Assembly: GCA_040285825.1 (NCBI GenBank)
Contig: JAUPSS010000006.1
Coordinates: forward strand, 1,178,001-1,242,000
Direction of reading: 5' to 3'
DNA length: 64,000 nucleotides
From: Eukaryota sp. TZLM1-RC
Taxonomy: Eukaryota; Metamonada: BaSk clade
This document shows, in pieces, positions 10,853 to 19,823 of this stretch (positions are counted from its first letter, which is position 1; every line of letters starts with the position of its first letter). A model generated the notes under the pieces. That model was not told the DNA's origin and did no database searches. It worked only from the letters and a program-made list of their open reading frames with translations. The position numbers and the translations under genes were made by a program.

Positions 10853-10965
10853 AAAACAGAGGGCAGGGTCCAGAAGGAAGCTCTATTAGGCTGTTTCAGT
10901 TATTTCAGTTATGTTTTTTTGTTCATCAATTTTGTTTCACTTTTGAAATGAGAAAAGAACATTGT

Positions 10966-11047
10966 TTCCATTCATGGAAAATACACAGATTTGCTCTGAA
11001 AAATACATAAATACAGCATAGAAACATTCGATTATTTATATAAATCT
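10966..11047 (+). repeat. upstream flank of a small gene family, cut by a LINE
   Basis: It matches 54777-54850, where the same sequence runs straight on into the small gene. Here a LINE family B copy (11048-13250) separates it from the rest at 13264-13533. It ends with the left copy of a 13-bp target duplication (TTTATATAAATCT, 11035-11047). Confidence 0.8.
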
Positions 11048-11097
11048 TTTTTTTTATTTAATTTATTTTTATTCAACAACAAATATGAAATACACAA

Positions 11098-11970
11098 TTA
11101 AAACTCCACATCCTCAAAACCTGCCTCCCCTACATCAAAACAATTAATCGCCAAAGATTCAGAAAATTTCCCAAAAGAAGATAGTGAATCAGAAATTAGT
11201 GTTACCATTCCCTTAAAAATAGAAAATACAATCCTGTTTTGCCAGTAAACACGATTGAAAATTCTTCCAGTTCTTTCCTTTACAACTACAACAAAATCCT
11301 CAAGGAAAGCCATAGCAGCCTTACCTAGAGATCCAAGTAAAGAAAAAACAAATGGACATAAATTATATTGGGCATGAGAATTTTCATTAACCGAGGAAAT
11401 GGGTTTCGCATATTTAGCAATTTTATATTTTTCGCCTGCAAGAAGAGGATTATTTACATCCGAGTTAATGAAATGTTCGTTAGAGGAATTACAAGGGTCA
11501 ATAGACATGGCGTCCAAAATAGTAAAACTACCATTTAAACCAGGAACAACTAGATCACCTCTAGTCAGACCCATAGAAGCTCTGTTGTAACGCGTACTAT
11601 CAATATTGGGATCATCAAGAATTAATTTTGATAACAGCGGTTCTAAAAAGGAATCTACACGATATGATTTGCACATTACATAAATTTGGTCCCTGACGTT
11701 ATTATGCACTTTGCTTCTAAACGTAATGAAATGTTTACAGTTCAAAAGATGAGTAAACAAAAGAGGTTTACCACATTTACAAGTTAAATGATTGGGCAAA
11801 TTGTTTGGCCACAGAAAACAACGAAAACGCATGTTTAGAAGCCATTCATTGTCTTTTAACAAAAGTCCATAAACAGAGGGAACTTGAGTTACTAAAGCAG
11901 CAGCTGAACTATCACGAATATCCTTTAAAAAAATTACCGAAAGCGGGATTTTTAGTTTTGGCCAAGCCAA
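11098..11970 (-). CDS. LINE B C-terminal zinc and PD-(D/E)XK-like nuclease region
   Basis: This is the last ~290 residues of the LINE protein. Order of motifs: CKCGKPLLFTHLLNC (C-x-C...H...C zinc motif), FRSKVHNNVRD, TRGDLVVPG, LDAMSIDP and KYKIAKY. The RGD...D...K..KY spacing resembles the restriction-like endonuclease of R2/CRE-type LINEs, which nicks the target for target-primed reverse transcription. It is separated from the preceding segment (11912-12145) by an indel in a T7 run near 11930. Confidence 0.75.
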   Translation of the reverse strand: MAWPKLKIPLSVIFLKDIRDSSAAALVTQVPSVYGLLLKDNEWLLNMRFRCFLWPNNLPNHLTCKCGKPLLFTHLLNCKHFITFRSKVHNNVRDQIYVMCKSYRVDSFLEPLLSKLILDDPNIDSTRYNRASMGLTRGDLVVPGLNGSFTILDAMSIDPCNSSNEHFINSDVNNPLLAGEKYKIAKYAKPISSVNENSHAQYNLCPFVFSLLGSLGKAAMAFLEDFVVVVKERTGRIFNRVYWQNRIVFSIFKGMVTLISDSLSSFGKFSESLAINCFDVGEAGFEDVEF

Positions 11971-12145
11971 GTCTTACTTCATAATCCAAGCCTTCATATA
12001 ATTTAACCAGATGGTGCTGAAGCTTTTTCAAGCAAAAACGTAAATTTGGAAGTGATCGAGTGGGAATTTCTTGAACATTTTGAGGAAAACACTGAATCCA
12101 GATATCACTAGGCAAATTTTCTAATTCAAATTGCAGTTGATTCAA
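11912..12145 (-). CDS. LINE B linker segment after the reverse transcriptase
   Basis: It corresponds to the DIWxQCFPQxxQEIPxRSL linker conserved in families A, B and C between the reverse transcriptase thumb and the zinc motif. Shifts at about 12178 and 11930 isolate it from its neighbours. Confidence 0.6.
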   Translation of the reverse strand: MNQLQFELENLPSDIWIQCFPQNVQEIPTRSLPNLRFCLKKLQHHLVKLYEGLDYEVRLGLAKTKNPAFGNFFKGYS

Positions 12146-12179
12146 GTAAAAATTTGATTCACCATTGATCAGATGAACA

Positions 12180-13250
12180 TCAAAAGGGAACCTTTGGAAA
12201 ATTCAAAACAAAATTTTTACCACCTCCCAAAAATGCTGCTTTACACAGAATCGAAGATTTGGTGAATCCAATTCCACCCAAATCTGCTGAACAAAATACA
12301 TGACTTCGAATTAAAGATTCATTTACTTCTAATAAAGAAGAAAAAAATTTGACTCGAAGTTTGTTAAAAAGATCTGCAAAAATTGAGAGATACCGAAGGG
12401 GAGTTGACCTTAAAATATGAGTGAATTTTTCCAGAATAACAAATTTTAAAATAAAAAATTTGATGTGTTTCTCAATGTCACATTCAGCAATAAAACTAAG
12501 ATCCTTGTCAAACTTCTCCAATAAAGTGTTTAACTGGGAATAAATTTCATCCAAATTGCCAAGCCAACATCCAAGAAACTTAAAAGCTTGTTGGTCATAA
12601 TTGATAAAAGGAATTTGAGCTCCACCAATCATCAAAGATTGTTTTTCTCTACCAATCAAGAGACATTTAGATGGGTTCAAAGCTAAACCAATTTCTTTGT
12701 ATTTCGCCGCAATGTTTTCAGAAACCCTAGAAATGCTTTCAAAAGAACCAATAATAGAAATGTCATCCATATAGGCAACAATACGCAAATCAGGGAAATC
12801 TTGTTGTGTCATTTTAATGATATTATGAATAGCCAAACAAAACAGCAAAGGGCCAAGAGGATCACCTTGTTTCACACCAGAAGAAGATTCAAGGGTAAAG
12901 GAGTGAAAAATTAAGTCTGATTTTTTTCCATAAAATAAATAAAAATATGCAGAAAGTTCAGGAAAATCATGAAGAAGCACATCAAAAATACAATTACGTT
13001 TCACAGAATTGAAAGCATTTTTGAAATCCAAATTGAAAATATATTGATGTTGTTGACTATTAAAAAAAACATCTGAAGTCATTGAAGCAACAGAAGCACC
13101 TTCAACAGTTTTTATACCAAATTGGAAAGGCTTCAAATAGTCCCTTGCTTTAGTAGAAATTCTGTTAAAAATAAGCGAAGAAAGCAATCTGGTTAATGAC
13201 TCTCCAATGGCAATTGGTCTAACTCCATCAGGTTTGTCACCTTTACCAGG
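12180..13250 (-). CDS. LINE B reverse transcriptase (partial)
   Basis: The reverse transcriptase palm includes FKNAFNS, SSGVKQGDPLGPLLFC and the catalytic YMDD (within AYMDDISIIG). A GFTKSSILCKAAFLGGG thumb/X region follows. The fingers and N-terminal zinc knuckles are missing because the copy is truncated. A single indel near 12180 ends the frame early. Confidence 0.85.
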   Translation of the reverse strand, partial: PGKGDKPDGVRPIAIGESLTRLLSSLIFNRISTKARDYLKPFQFGIKTVEGASVASMTSDVFFNSQQHQYIFNLDFKNAFNSVKRNCIFDVLLHDFPELSAYFYLFYGKKSDLIFHSFTLESSSGVKQGDPLGPLLFCLAIHNIIKMTQQDFPDLRIVAYMDDISIIGSFESISRVSENIAAKYKEIGLALNPSKCLLIGREKQSLMIGGAQIPFINYDQQAFKFLGCWLGNLDEIYSQLNTLLEKFDKDLSFIAECDIEKHIKFFILKFVILEKFTHILRSTPLRYLSIFADLFNKLRVKFFSSLLEVNESLIRSHVFCSADLGGIGFTKSSILCKAAFLGGGKNFVLNFPKVPF

Positions 13251-13263
13251 TTTATATAAATCT

Positions 13264-13533
13264 CAACAATAAATGTCAAACCAACATATTCAATTAATTG
13301 AAGAAACACCCCTAAAGCTACAAAATCAAGAAACAACTATCAAACATGAGTGGGTGTGCACTCCCTTCATTGATTTGAAAAAGCATTCAACTTGTTACAT
13401 TTTGGTGTTGTTTAAAACTACCATGTCCCACAGGGGATGGGTGACTCTCAAAGCAAAGCCATCAAGAAGAAACTTAGCAGGGGAAAAGGAATACGTATTA
13501 AAACTGTCGGAAGTAAAAATACAAAAAGAATAG
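13264..13533 (+). CDS. small protein of an unknown two-copy family
   Basis: The start at 13273 gives an 86-residue frame (begins MSNQHIQLIEETP). A second copy lies at 54864-55147. The two share IEETP, QETTIKHEWVC, FIDLKKH, MSHRG and NLAGE(K/N)EYVL, but this copy has lost bases around the MSHRG segment relative to the other and diverges after EYVL. I do not recognise the family. A LINE now separates it from its presumed promoter at 10966-11047, so it may be dead. Confidence 0.4.
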
Positions 13534-13890
13534 ACCAAAAATACATTTATTTGTATTGGTAATTTCCAAAAACATTTTCCACTATTAAAAGTGTTGATTA
13601 CTCCAAGTTTTATTGAACTACAACACTTTATAAAATTAAATAAGAAAAGGGACTTAATTAATGAACCAAGATATCCTCTACCAAATACTAATCTGCATGT
13701 TTTCTCGCCATTGTTTGATGCAAGTTTGTTGTTTCTGATGAGTGAAAGCTATTTTATGCTTAACTTCAAAACTTTATGTTAATTAAAAAGTTTGGTATTT
13801 AGTCGTCAACCAATATCTCAAATTACTCAGAAAACTTAAAACATAAAAATGCCAAATTAAAATCAAAAAAGAAAATTAAAACTAAAAAAC
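13534..13890. other. non-coding spacer
   Basis: AT-rich DNA 3' of the HDAC gene; nothing recognised. Confidence 0.5.
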
Positions 13891-15249
13891 TCATTCAAAA
13901 TCAGTCTGCAAGGGCAATTTTTTCAAGTTATTAATAATCTTATCTTTAATCATATCCAAATACTCCCTACTATTTAGATTGACTTCACTAGCACAAGGTT
14001 CTATTTGCAACATGTAATGTGGTTCGTACTCGCCAAACCTCTCATGTTCAGGTATATCTACTGGTAATGGAGCCGAATCAGTAGCTAATGCCAGTATTTG
14101 AGTCCATAACCTGGCAGCATTGGGGTTTGAATAACCACCTCCCCCAAGCGCCATAACATGCACAGGAAGTCTAATCGCAAAATCAATGCATCTAGCCAAA
14201 CCATAAACTGATAAGGAAAACGTACCAATAGGATCTTTTGTTAGAGTGTCAGTACCACATTGAATAACCACAACCCCAGGTTTGAATCGTTCAAAAGCTT
14301 GGGTAACAACATTTGTGTAAATGTACCAGTACGCTTCATCATCCATTCCATCATGCAAAGGAACGTTAACAGAGGTGTACCTTCCCAAACCACTTCCAAT
14401 GTCTTTTAAAGAACCTGTTTCAGGATAAAATCCCTTCCCGAATTTATGTAGAGAGATGGTCATGACCTGTGGATCGTCATCAAAACTCTCCTCAACTCCA
14501 TCCCCATGGTGTACATCTACGTCAATGTACATTATCCGTTTGAATTTCTTTTTAAGTTCATTTATACCAAGCGGAATATCACCTACAAAACAGTAACCAC
14601 CCGCAGTGTCCATTTTGGCATGGTGCCGGCCCCCTGAAAAGTTAAAGACGACTCTGGAGATATCAGCATTTAAGACTCTAGCAGCAGTCAATGTTGCTCC
14701 TGCTACCCAAGATGCATGTTCGTAGAGGCCTGGGAAAGGAGCACAATCGGGTTCAACAAGACCATAAGCAGCAAGTGTGTCGGGAGACAGACGTGATCCT
14801 GTGGTGGTTTCCAGAGAGTAATATCTTAGAGCATTCACATATTCCCGAGTATGGTATTCCATGAGTTCTTGGTGTGTTGCTGGTTTTGGAGATATCATGG
14901 TTACTTTTTCAAGAAGGCCATAGTGGGTGGCGAGGTCCCAAAAGAAGCGAAGCCTGTCTTTGTTGACAACTGGATTGTCTCCATGTTTTAAAAGTTCAGA
15001 ATTGCAAACAAAACAGATTTGTTCCGAGGCGACAAGTTCTTTTTCATGTATATCGAGAGACGGACGTATTTTAGATTTTCGGGAAGAAGTTATACCAGAG
15101 TGAGTTCTTTTGAGAGATACATTTCCAATAAGAGAAGATCCTATAGATGGAAGAGCGAAGGAGGTCATTCTCACAGATATTTTCTGTAAAAATGAATAAA
15201 GTGTCCTGATTGAGGGATTGAGAAGTGGAAGATTTCCACCATTAAACAT
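13891..15249 (-). CDS. class I histone deacetylase (HDAC8/Rpd3-like)
   Basis: This 452-residue single-exon frame encodes a zinc-dependent lysine deacetylase. The tandem histidines lie in SGGRHHAK (209-210). The zinc ligands are D245 and H247 in DVDVHHGDG and D334 in CGTDT. The catalytic tyrosine is Y373 in GGGGYSN. All are present, so the enzyme should be active on histones or other acetylated proteins in the nucleus or cytosol. Wording around CGTDTLTKDP and the short C-terminus is closest, by eye, to HDAC8-type class I enzymes. The first ~70 residues are an unusual extension; a start at M28 (about 15168) is possible. Confidence 0.93.
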   Translation of the reverse strand: MFNGGNLPLLNPSIRTLYSFLQKISVRMTSFALPSIGSSLIGNVSLKRTHSGITSSRKSKIRPSLDIHEKELVASEQICFVCNSELLKHGDNPVVNKDRLRFFWDLATHYGLLEKVTMISPKPATHQELMEYHTREYVNALRYYSLETTTGSRLSPDTLAAYGLVEPDCAPFPGLYEHASWVAGATLTAARVLNADISRVVFNFSGGRHHAKMDTAGGYCFVGDIPLGINELKKKFKRIMYIDVDVHHGDGVEESFDDDPQVMTISLHKFGKGFYPETGSLKDIGSGLGRYTSVNVPLHDGMDDEAYWYIYTNVVTQAFERFKPGVVVIQCGTDTLTKDPIGTFSLSVYGLARCIDFAIRLPVHVMALGGGGYSNPNAARLWTQILALATDSAPLPVDIPEHERFGEYEPHYMLQIEPCASEVNLNSREYLDMIKDKIINNLKKLPLQTDFE

Positions 15250-16416
15250 GAACCTACATCAACCTTGATTCTCTGCAGGTATACTGATCTGTCTTCACCA
15301 TCCATAGCTACTACCATCAGATTCAACATCTTCAACTATGCATTTCGATCCCTATTCCACAAACTCTCGTATGATTTACACATGGTAAGACCTCGATGAA
15401 TAGATATCTCCTACCCTTTCTTTAACCTTGGATTTCTCCAGTTTTCGAACATCTCATCTGTTTTTTCTGCTTTCTTATAATTGGAACCACAACAACAGGT
15501 TCGACACTCATCAATAAAAAAGACTTTTCAACCGGCCTCTTTTAACTGAAACTCTCAAACCTTTTACTTTTTTAGCTTTCTTGAATTTCATATATTCTCG
15601 TTGTTCTCAACATCATAGAATTGATGGTGCTTTAGGGATTACTTTGGATGTCCTTATTTTTAAATAACACCTGTCAATTTTGCTGGATTAATTTGTTTAT
15701 AATTTGTTGATACTTCCCAAACACAACGGAATTATTATTTCCCCAATTTCAAAAAGTTCCTTTCAATTAGCCAAGTCAAACAGCAATTGACATGGGTTAC
15801 ATTTTTATTTCACTGTCAGGAGAGTAATAAATAAAGTCATTTTTTAGTTTCTTTATATAAAGTGTTTTTGACCTGCTATTTTGGGTTGATATTAATCCAT
15901 TAAACGTGTTAGGGGAATTTTAATAATCAAGAATTCATTGAAGAACGAATACCCAAATGAAGTACAAGATGATTGATAATTGCTTGCTTTAGGTATATTA
16001 TCAAACCCTAATGAAGCAGGCTATTTGGTTATTTGTCCACGGTAAGATCCTATGCATTACTAAAGCTGATTCTGTTGCAGCAAAAGCCAAGACTCAGATG
16101 TTTGGGGATAAATGTTATCGAAAATACATAAATAAAGTGACGCTTGTTTCTAAAATGCTAACAATTGGTTGATGGTGATAATAAGACACTTCTAAGTGGG
16201 TATTTAGTCATGATTATCCTTCGTTATCTGTGCTGGTAACCAGAACGCTACTGTTGTTGGGCCATTGACGCCATGGAATATTAGGAATATAATCGAAAAC
16301 TTCGTTGTTTGATGATTCATAGATTTATGTCGGCCGACCTAGTTGTGGAAATGCTGTAGATTCCCTAATTGCCATTTGCCTGCTTCAACTGTACATACTA
16401 TCTTGACCACTTTGCG
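15250..16416. other. intergenic region between HDAC and the coiled-coil gene
   Basis: I see no coding family, RNA gene or repeat here. The HDAC promoter must lie in the first few hundred bases. Confidence 0.5.
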
Positions 16417-16819
16417 ATGTCTTACATGTTCCAAGATGCCACACGTAGCTACAACTCACAGGAGCTCTATCGAGAACGTGACATAAGACGTTTGCAAGAA
16501 CTTGGTATGTAATCTTTGCTCTTTCATCTCAGACTCAATGTTACTTCAAAACCTAGATTCCACCATTCAAACATGCTGGACCGCTGTGGGTGAACTTGAA
16601 AAGAAGGTTGCAGATCTACTGCTCACAAAACATGATTCATCATCAACACAGAGCCAACTTCTGAGCCAAGTACAAAGCCAGGTGAATACTCAATCGAGTA
16701 CGTGCTGTTCAAATGAAGAGTCCACGTCAACAAGAGATCAGGTTGTCGAGAAGCAGGAGCTCATGATTACCATGCTGGTAATGGCATTGCAAGTTGCTTC
16801 GTTGAACTCAATAGTTTGA
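16417..16819 (+). CDS. small coiled-coil protein, two exons
   Basis: An ATG at 16417 opens a frame that hits a stop at the point where GTATGT begins. Removing 16505-16532 (GTATGT...CATCTCAG, 28 nt) joins it in phase to a frame running to the TGA at 16819. The product is about 124 residues: a charged N-terminus (YRERDIRRLQEL), a heptad segment around GELEKKVADLLL, a serine/glutamine-rich middle, and a hydrophobic end. I do not recognise the family. The splice sites are canonical, but the intron is very short and no second copy exists here to confirm it. Confidence 0.5.
16505..16532 (+). other. candidate 28-nt spliceosomal intron
   Basis: It begins GTATGT and ends TTTCATCTCAG, with a pyrimidine-rich 3' part. 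Retaining it gives a stop within two codons; removing it keeps one frame across both exons. Confidence 0.5.
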
Positions 16820-17340
16820 GTGTACAATAATGGTCCAATTTTAATGTTTGTTTGTGAATGTATTTGGTCTTGTGTAATTTTTTGCAAGCCTTCATTGATT
16901 TCAATGTTCTTATTTTATAAAATTAGTTAAGCTGTCTGAAGTGAAATTGTAAATGTTGAGAATAAGTGCCTGAGAATAGCCACTATTGATACAACCATTG
17001 ATGAATCATCAGTATGCATAAACTGAATAGTTCATATGATAATCCAGTCAGTGATTGAAGCAAAGTTGAATGTTTGAGTTTGATGGCTAATCCCAGTCAA
17101 TTTGGTGGAAATTTCATCACTGTCGGTGCATGAATTCTGAACGATATTGAATATCAGAGAACGTGAGTCCTTCACACAGTGATGGGATACGTGGCTCGAA
17201 TGTGATACATTCATATACTCTAATCATTTTAATAAAAGCCAACGAGATTGACATACGCTGAGACTTCTGAAATTGCAGTTGGACCGAATTATTAATTTTC
17301 TAAACCATACTTTTTAATCACAAGACATTACTATTTGTGA
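16820..17340. other. non-coding spacer
   Basis: No gene or repeat recognised. Confidence 0.45.
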
Positions 17341-17429
17341 TCAGAAACTGGTTGGAAAATTAATCAAATAACCAATTACAATATTAAAAATAGACCTTCT
17401 GTTGGAATCAATCTGTAAATGCCGTTTCC

Positions 17430-17560
17430 TACGATCCTTATGAAGGAACTGGCAGACGTCAGCGATTGGGAGCAATTCAGCGGGAATAGAAACGGAATTA
17501 TCATTAACACCATCAGAGCCAGAGTAATCACCAGTTAATCTTGGGGCCAGAACAGTACAT
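17430..17560 (-). mobile_element. Ty3/gypsy reverse transcriptase scrap
   Basis: The minus strand reads APRLTGDYSGSDGVND then a shifted remainder. This matches the PRLTGDYSGKDGVNAN motif in the 19.7-27.0 kb gypsy element. Only about 40 codons remain. Confidence 0.65.
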
Positions 17561-17696
17561 AATAATGTCAAAAAAACAAATTTATGTAAAGTGTAAATCA
17601 TATTGAGTAGATTCCTATTTAGAACTTTGGATATCAAAATCAATTCTCTTTGACTCCAATATTGATAGTACGCGCTACAACAGGGGGTCCATGGGT

Positions 17697-17757
17697 CTGA
17701 CAAAAGGTGATCTGGTTGTTCTCGACTAAAAAGGTGGTTTTACTATTTTAGACGCCA
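17697..17757 (+). mobile_element. LINE family B scrap (nuclease motif)
   Basis: It reads KGDLVVLD, a stop, then GGFTILDAM, matching the RGDLVVPG...FTILDAM nuclease motif of family B. Confidence 0.55.
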
Positions 17758-17764
17758 TGATCAA

Positions 17765-17995
17765 ACATTGATGCAAGAAAAAACTATGAAAAGATTTGAT
17801 ATCTTTTTATGGCCTACTGAATTTAATTGCCATTTTTAAGAGATTGCCTCAGTGTTTCAATCAAATAAGAGAAGCTTTACCTAGACATCAAACGGATCAT
17901 AATTTTGTAAAGGAAATCCTGGTTCAATGAATTTCGTCCCATTAGTTATGAGTTTATTATGTTAAGTGTGCAAGTTCAATAAATAATGTGTTTTA
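17765..17995 (+). mobile_element. LINE family A 3' terminal fragment
   Basis: It matches the last ~220 bases of family A, from KTMKRFDIF through the 3' end at TTCAATAAATAA. It lies just upstream of the SPRY-RING gene in the same orientation. Confidence 0.75.
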
Positions 17996-18090
17996 ATAAA
18001 AAATCATCGTCCAGCAAATTCACAGGTTGTACTGCTTAGTATTAATTTCACCACACTGACTATTACTCAACTCTAGGGTGCTATTAGCCG

Positions 18091-19146
18091 ATGTCTTCAT
18101 CATCCTCAGACTTTTTTGATTCAGATTCAGATTCAGATTCATATGATGCTTTTGAAGTTGATGGACTCAAACTTTCAGCAAATTGGCTCTACCTTCATTC
18201 TGATTCGCCTCCTGGTCACTATGATATTCATCACCGTGGTCGTGGTGTTCAGTTCTCCTATGCTCAATCACTAAGCCCTGTGGATCGAGGTAGACCATAT
18301 AACTATTATGAGTTGGAAGTTATAGATGTCCCTCGTGATGGTCCTGATGGCTACGCAGCAGCCATTGGTCTAGTTCCTGAGCGGTATTCTTCAATACGTC
18401 TTCCTGGGTGGTCATCAAACTCCATCGCATATCATGGTGATGATGGCAAGGTTTTTATCAACAGCGGTCAGGGAGAGAGCCACGGATTTCCTTCTGCGAG
18501 ACCTGGGGATTCCATAGGGCTTTTACTTTACCAAAACAACGTGTATTTTTCTCACAATGGGAGGTTATTTAACCATGTTTCTTTCAACTGTTCATTACCC
18601 ACTTGCTATGCGGCCGCTGGACTCTCTGATGCTGGTGAACGTGTTATCTTCAAGACTAGCCCTCCATTTCGTTGTTCTCATGCCTCCATTCTTAGCTTCA
18701 TCACGCAGCTACCTGGTGGCTCTCTCCTACTTGGTCCAAATGAAGAACTTGAGGACCATTACGCACACGTGTTACAGAAAACACAACTTGATGAATTCAA
18801 GTGCATTATCTGCTTTTCAGTTGTTTCAAATGCTGTAGAGACCAATTGTTGTCACCAGCTGATCTGTGAAGCATGCTCTCGTCTGTCTTCATGTCCGCAT
18901 TGTCGTCACAAAAGGTTTCAATGTAGACCAAACTATCCAATAAGAAGAATGGTTGATGGGTTTGAGGTTATTTGCAGGCATTGTGAGGAACATGCTGTTT
19001 TGGGAGAGTTTCGTGGTCATTACACCCAATGCAAGAGTAGGCTATTGAAGTGTAAGGTATGCCAAGAAGGAGTATCAAGAGAAGAAGTCATTGATCACTT
19101 GGTTGGCAAACATGAAGATGATTTGGCTTGTTTATTTTTCAATTAG
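18091..19146 (+). CDS. SPRY-RING-zinc-finger protein (putative E3 ubiquitin ligase)
   Basis: This is an intact 351-residue frame. Residues 1-20 are a Ser/Asp run. Residues ~70-190 form a SPRY domain (YYELEVID, AAIGLVP, then YQNNVYFSHNGRLF). A RING follows at 238-271 (CIIC, CCHQLICEAC, CPHC). A TRAF-like zinc pair lies at 295-341 (CRHC...H...C, CKVC...H...H). SPRY normally binds a partner and the RING recruits an E2, so a substrate-specific E3 ligase is likely. SPRY before RING reverses the usual TRIM order. No upstream operon-like context; a LINE A end lies 95 bp upstream. Confidence 0.85.
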   Translation: MSSSSSDFFDSDSDSDSYDAFEVDGLKLSANWLYLHSDSPPGHYDIHHRGRGVQFSYAQSLSPVDRGRPYNYYELEVIDVPRDGPDGYAAAIGLVPERYSSIRLPGWSSNSIAYHGDDGKVFINSGQGESHGFPSARPGDSIGLLLYQNNVYFSHNGRLFNHVSFNCSLPTCYAAAGLSDAGERVIFKTSPPFRCSHASILSFITQLPGGSLLLGPNEELEDHYAHVLQKTQLDEFKCIICFSVVSNAVETNCCHQLICEACSRLSSCPHCRHKRFQCRPNYPIRRMVDGFEVICRHCEEHAVLGEFRGHYTQCKSRLLKCKVCQEGVSREEVIDHLVGKHEDDLACLFFN

Positions 19147-19667
19147 GTTTAAAATCATTTTGTTGATTCTTCTCTGTTGAAGGTTGATGTTTTAATGATG
19201 TTTGTATGGTTTTTTTGTTATTGCCAGCTTTCATTTTCTATTTGGTTTTGATTCTCCCATAGCCTGATCACAAGCTGATTCTAGTATATCCAAGCAGTAG
19301 TGACTTGGGGTTTGGGTTTTGCAGTATGTTTAGTGGTTTATTTATTAATGTTATTATTGCTAGTGGTACATGATTAAATGTCTTTGTTATTTTAGATAAA
19401 CAAATAATAATTTGTTAAAAGATTTTTCTATGGTAGTGAATTCTCAGAAAATATTATTTAATAATCCAGGATTATACAGTTTTCCATGGCTAAGAGTGAT
19501 AACAACACTTTTAAAATTGGTTTAATTATATACAACATTGATTTATTTTCAACGAAAAACTAATCAACAAATTTTGAATTCTACATCTAATTACCCCAAA
19601 TCTGCAAAAAACAATTCACTGGAAAAGTTGTTTTAGTTTGGTTTATAGCAGGAATATTTTGCCTCTT
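19147..19667. other. spacer between the SPRY-RING gene and the gypsy element
   Basis: AT-rich, no recognisable feature. It ends in TCTT(T), the target duplication of the gypsy element. Confidence 0.5.
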
Positions 19668-19823
19668 TGTTAGCCTTGGATAATATTTATAATAGTTTAT
19701 TTATAGTTTACTAATAGTATTTGTATTTATTGCGCCTATGCGCTTAAGTTTAGGGAAATCCTTATTTCCCTGTAATAAATTACATTTAAGGTATACTCAA
19801 TGTCTAACCCCCACAGATCATCA
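19668..19823 (+). repeat. 5' LTR (156 bp)
   Basis: It begins TGTTAGCC and ends ATCATCA, matching 26889-27044. The gag ATG at 19800 lies inside the LTR. A possible primer-binding site beginning TGGATCACC starts about 9 bases after the LTR, but I cannot name a tRNA. Confidence 0.9.

Larger units (their letters stand above)
11048..13250 (-). mobile_element. LINE family B, 5'-truncated, with 13-bp target duplication
   Basis: TTTATATAAATCT occurs at 11035-11047 and again at 13251-13263, directly flanking the element. The minus-strand 3' end carries an A-rich tail (T-rich on plus at 11048-11070). The 5' end is truncated within the reverse transcriptase, at the PDGVRPIAIGES motif. It contains reverse transcriptase and nuclease-end frames separated by small shifts at homopolymer runs. 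Confidence 0.9.
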
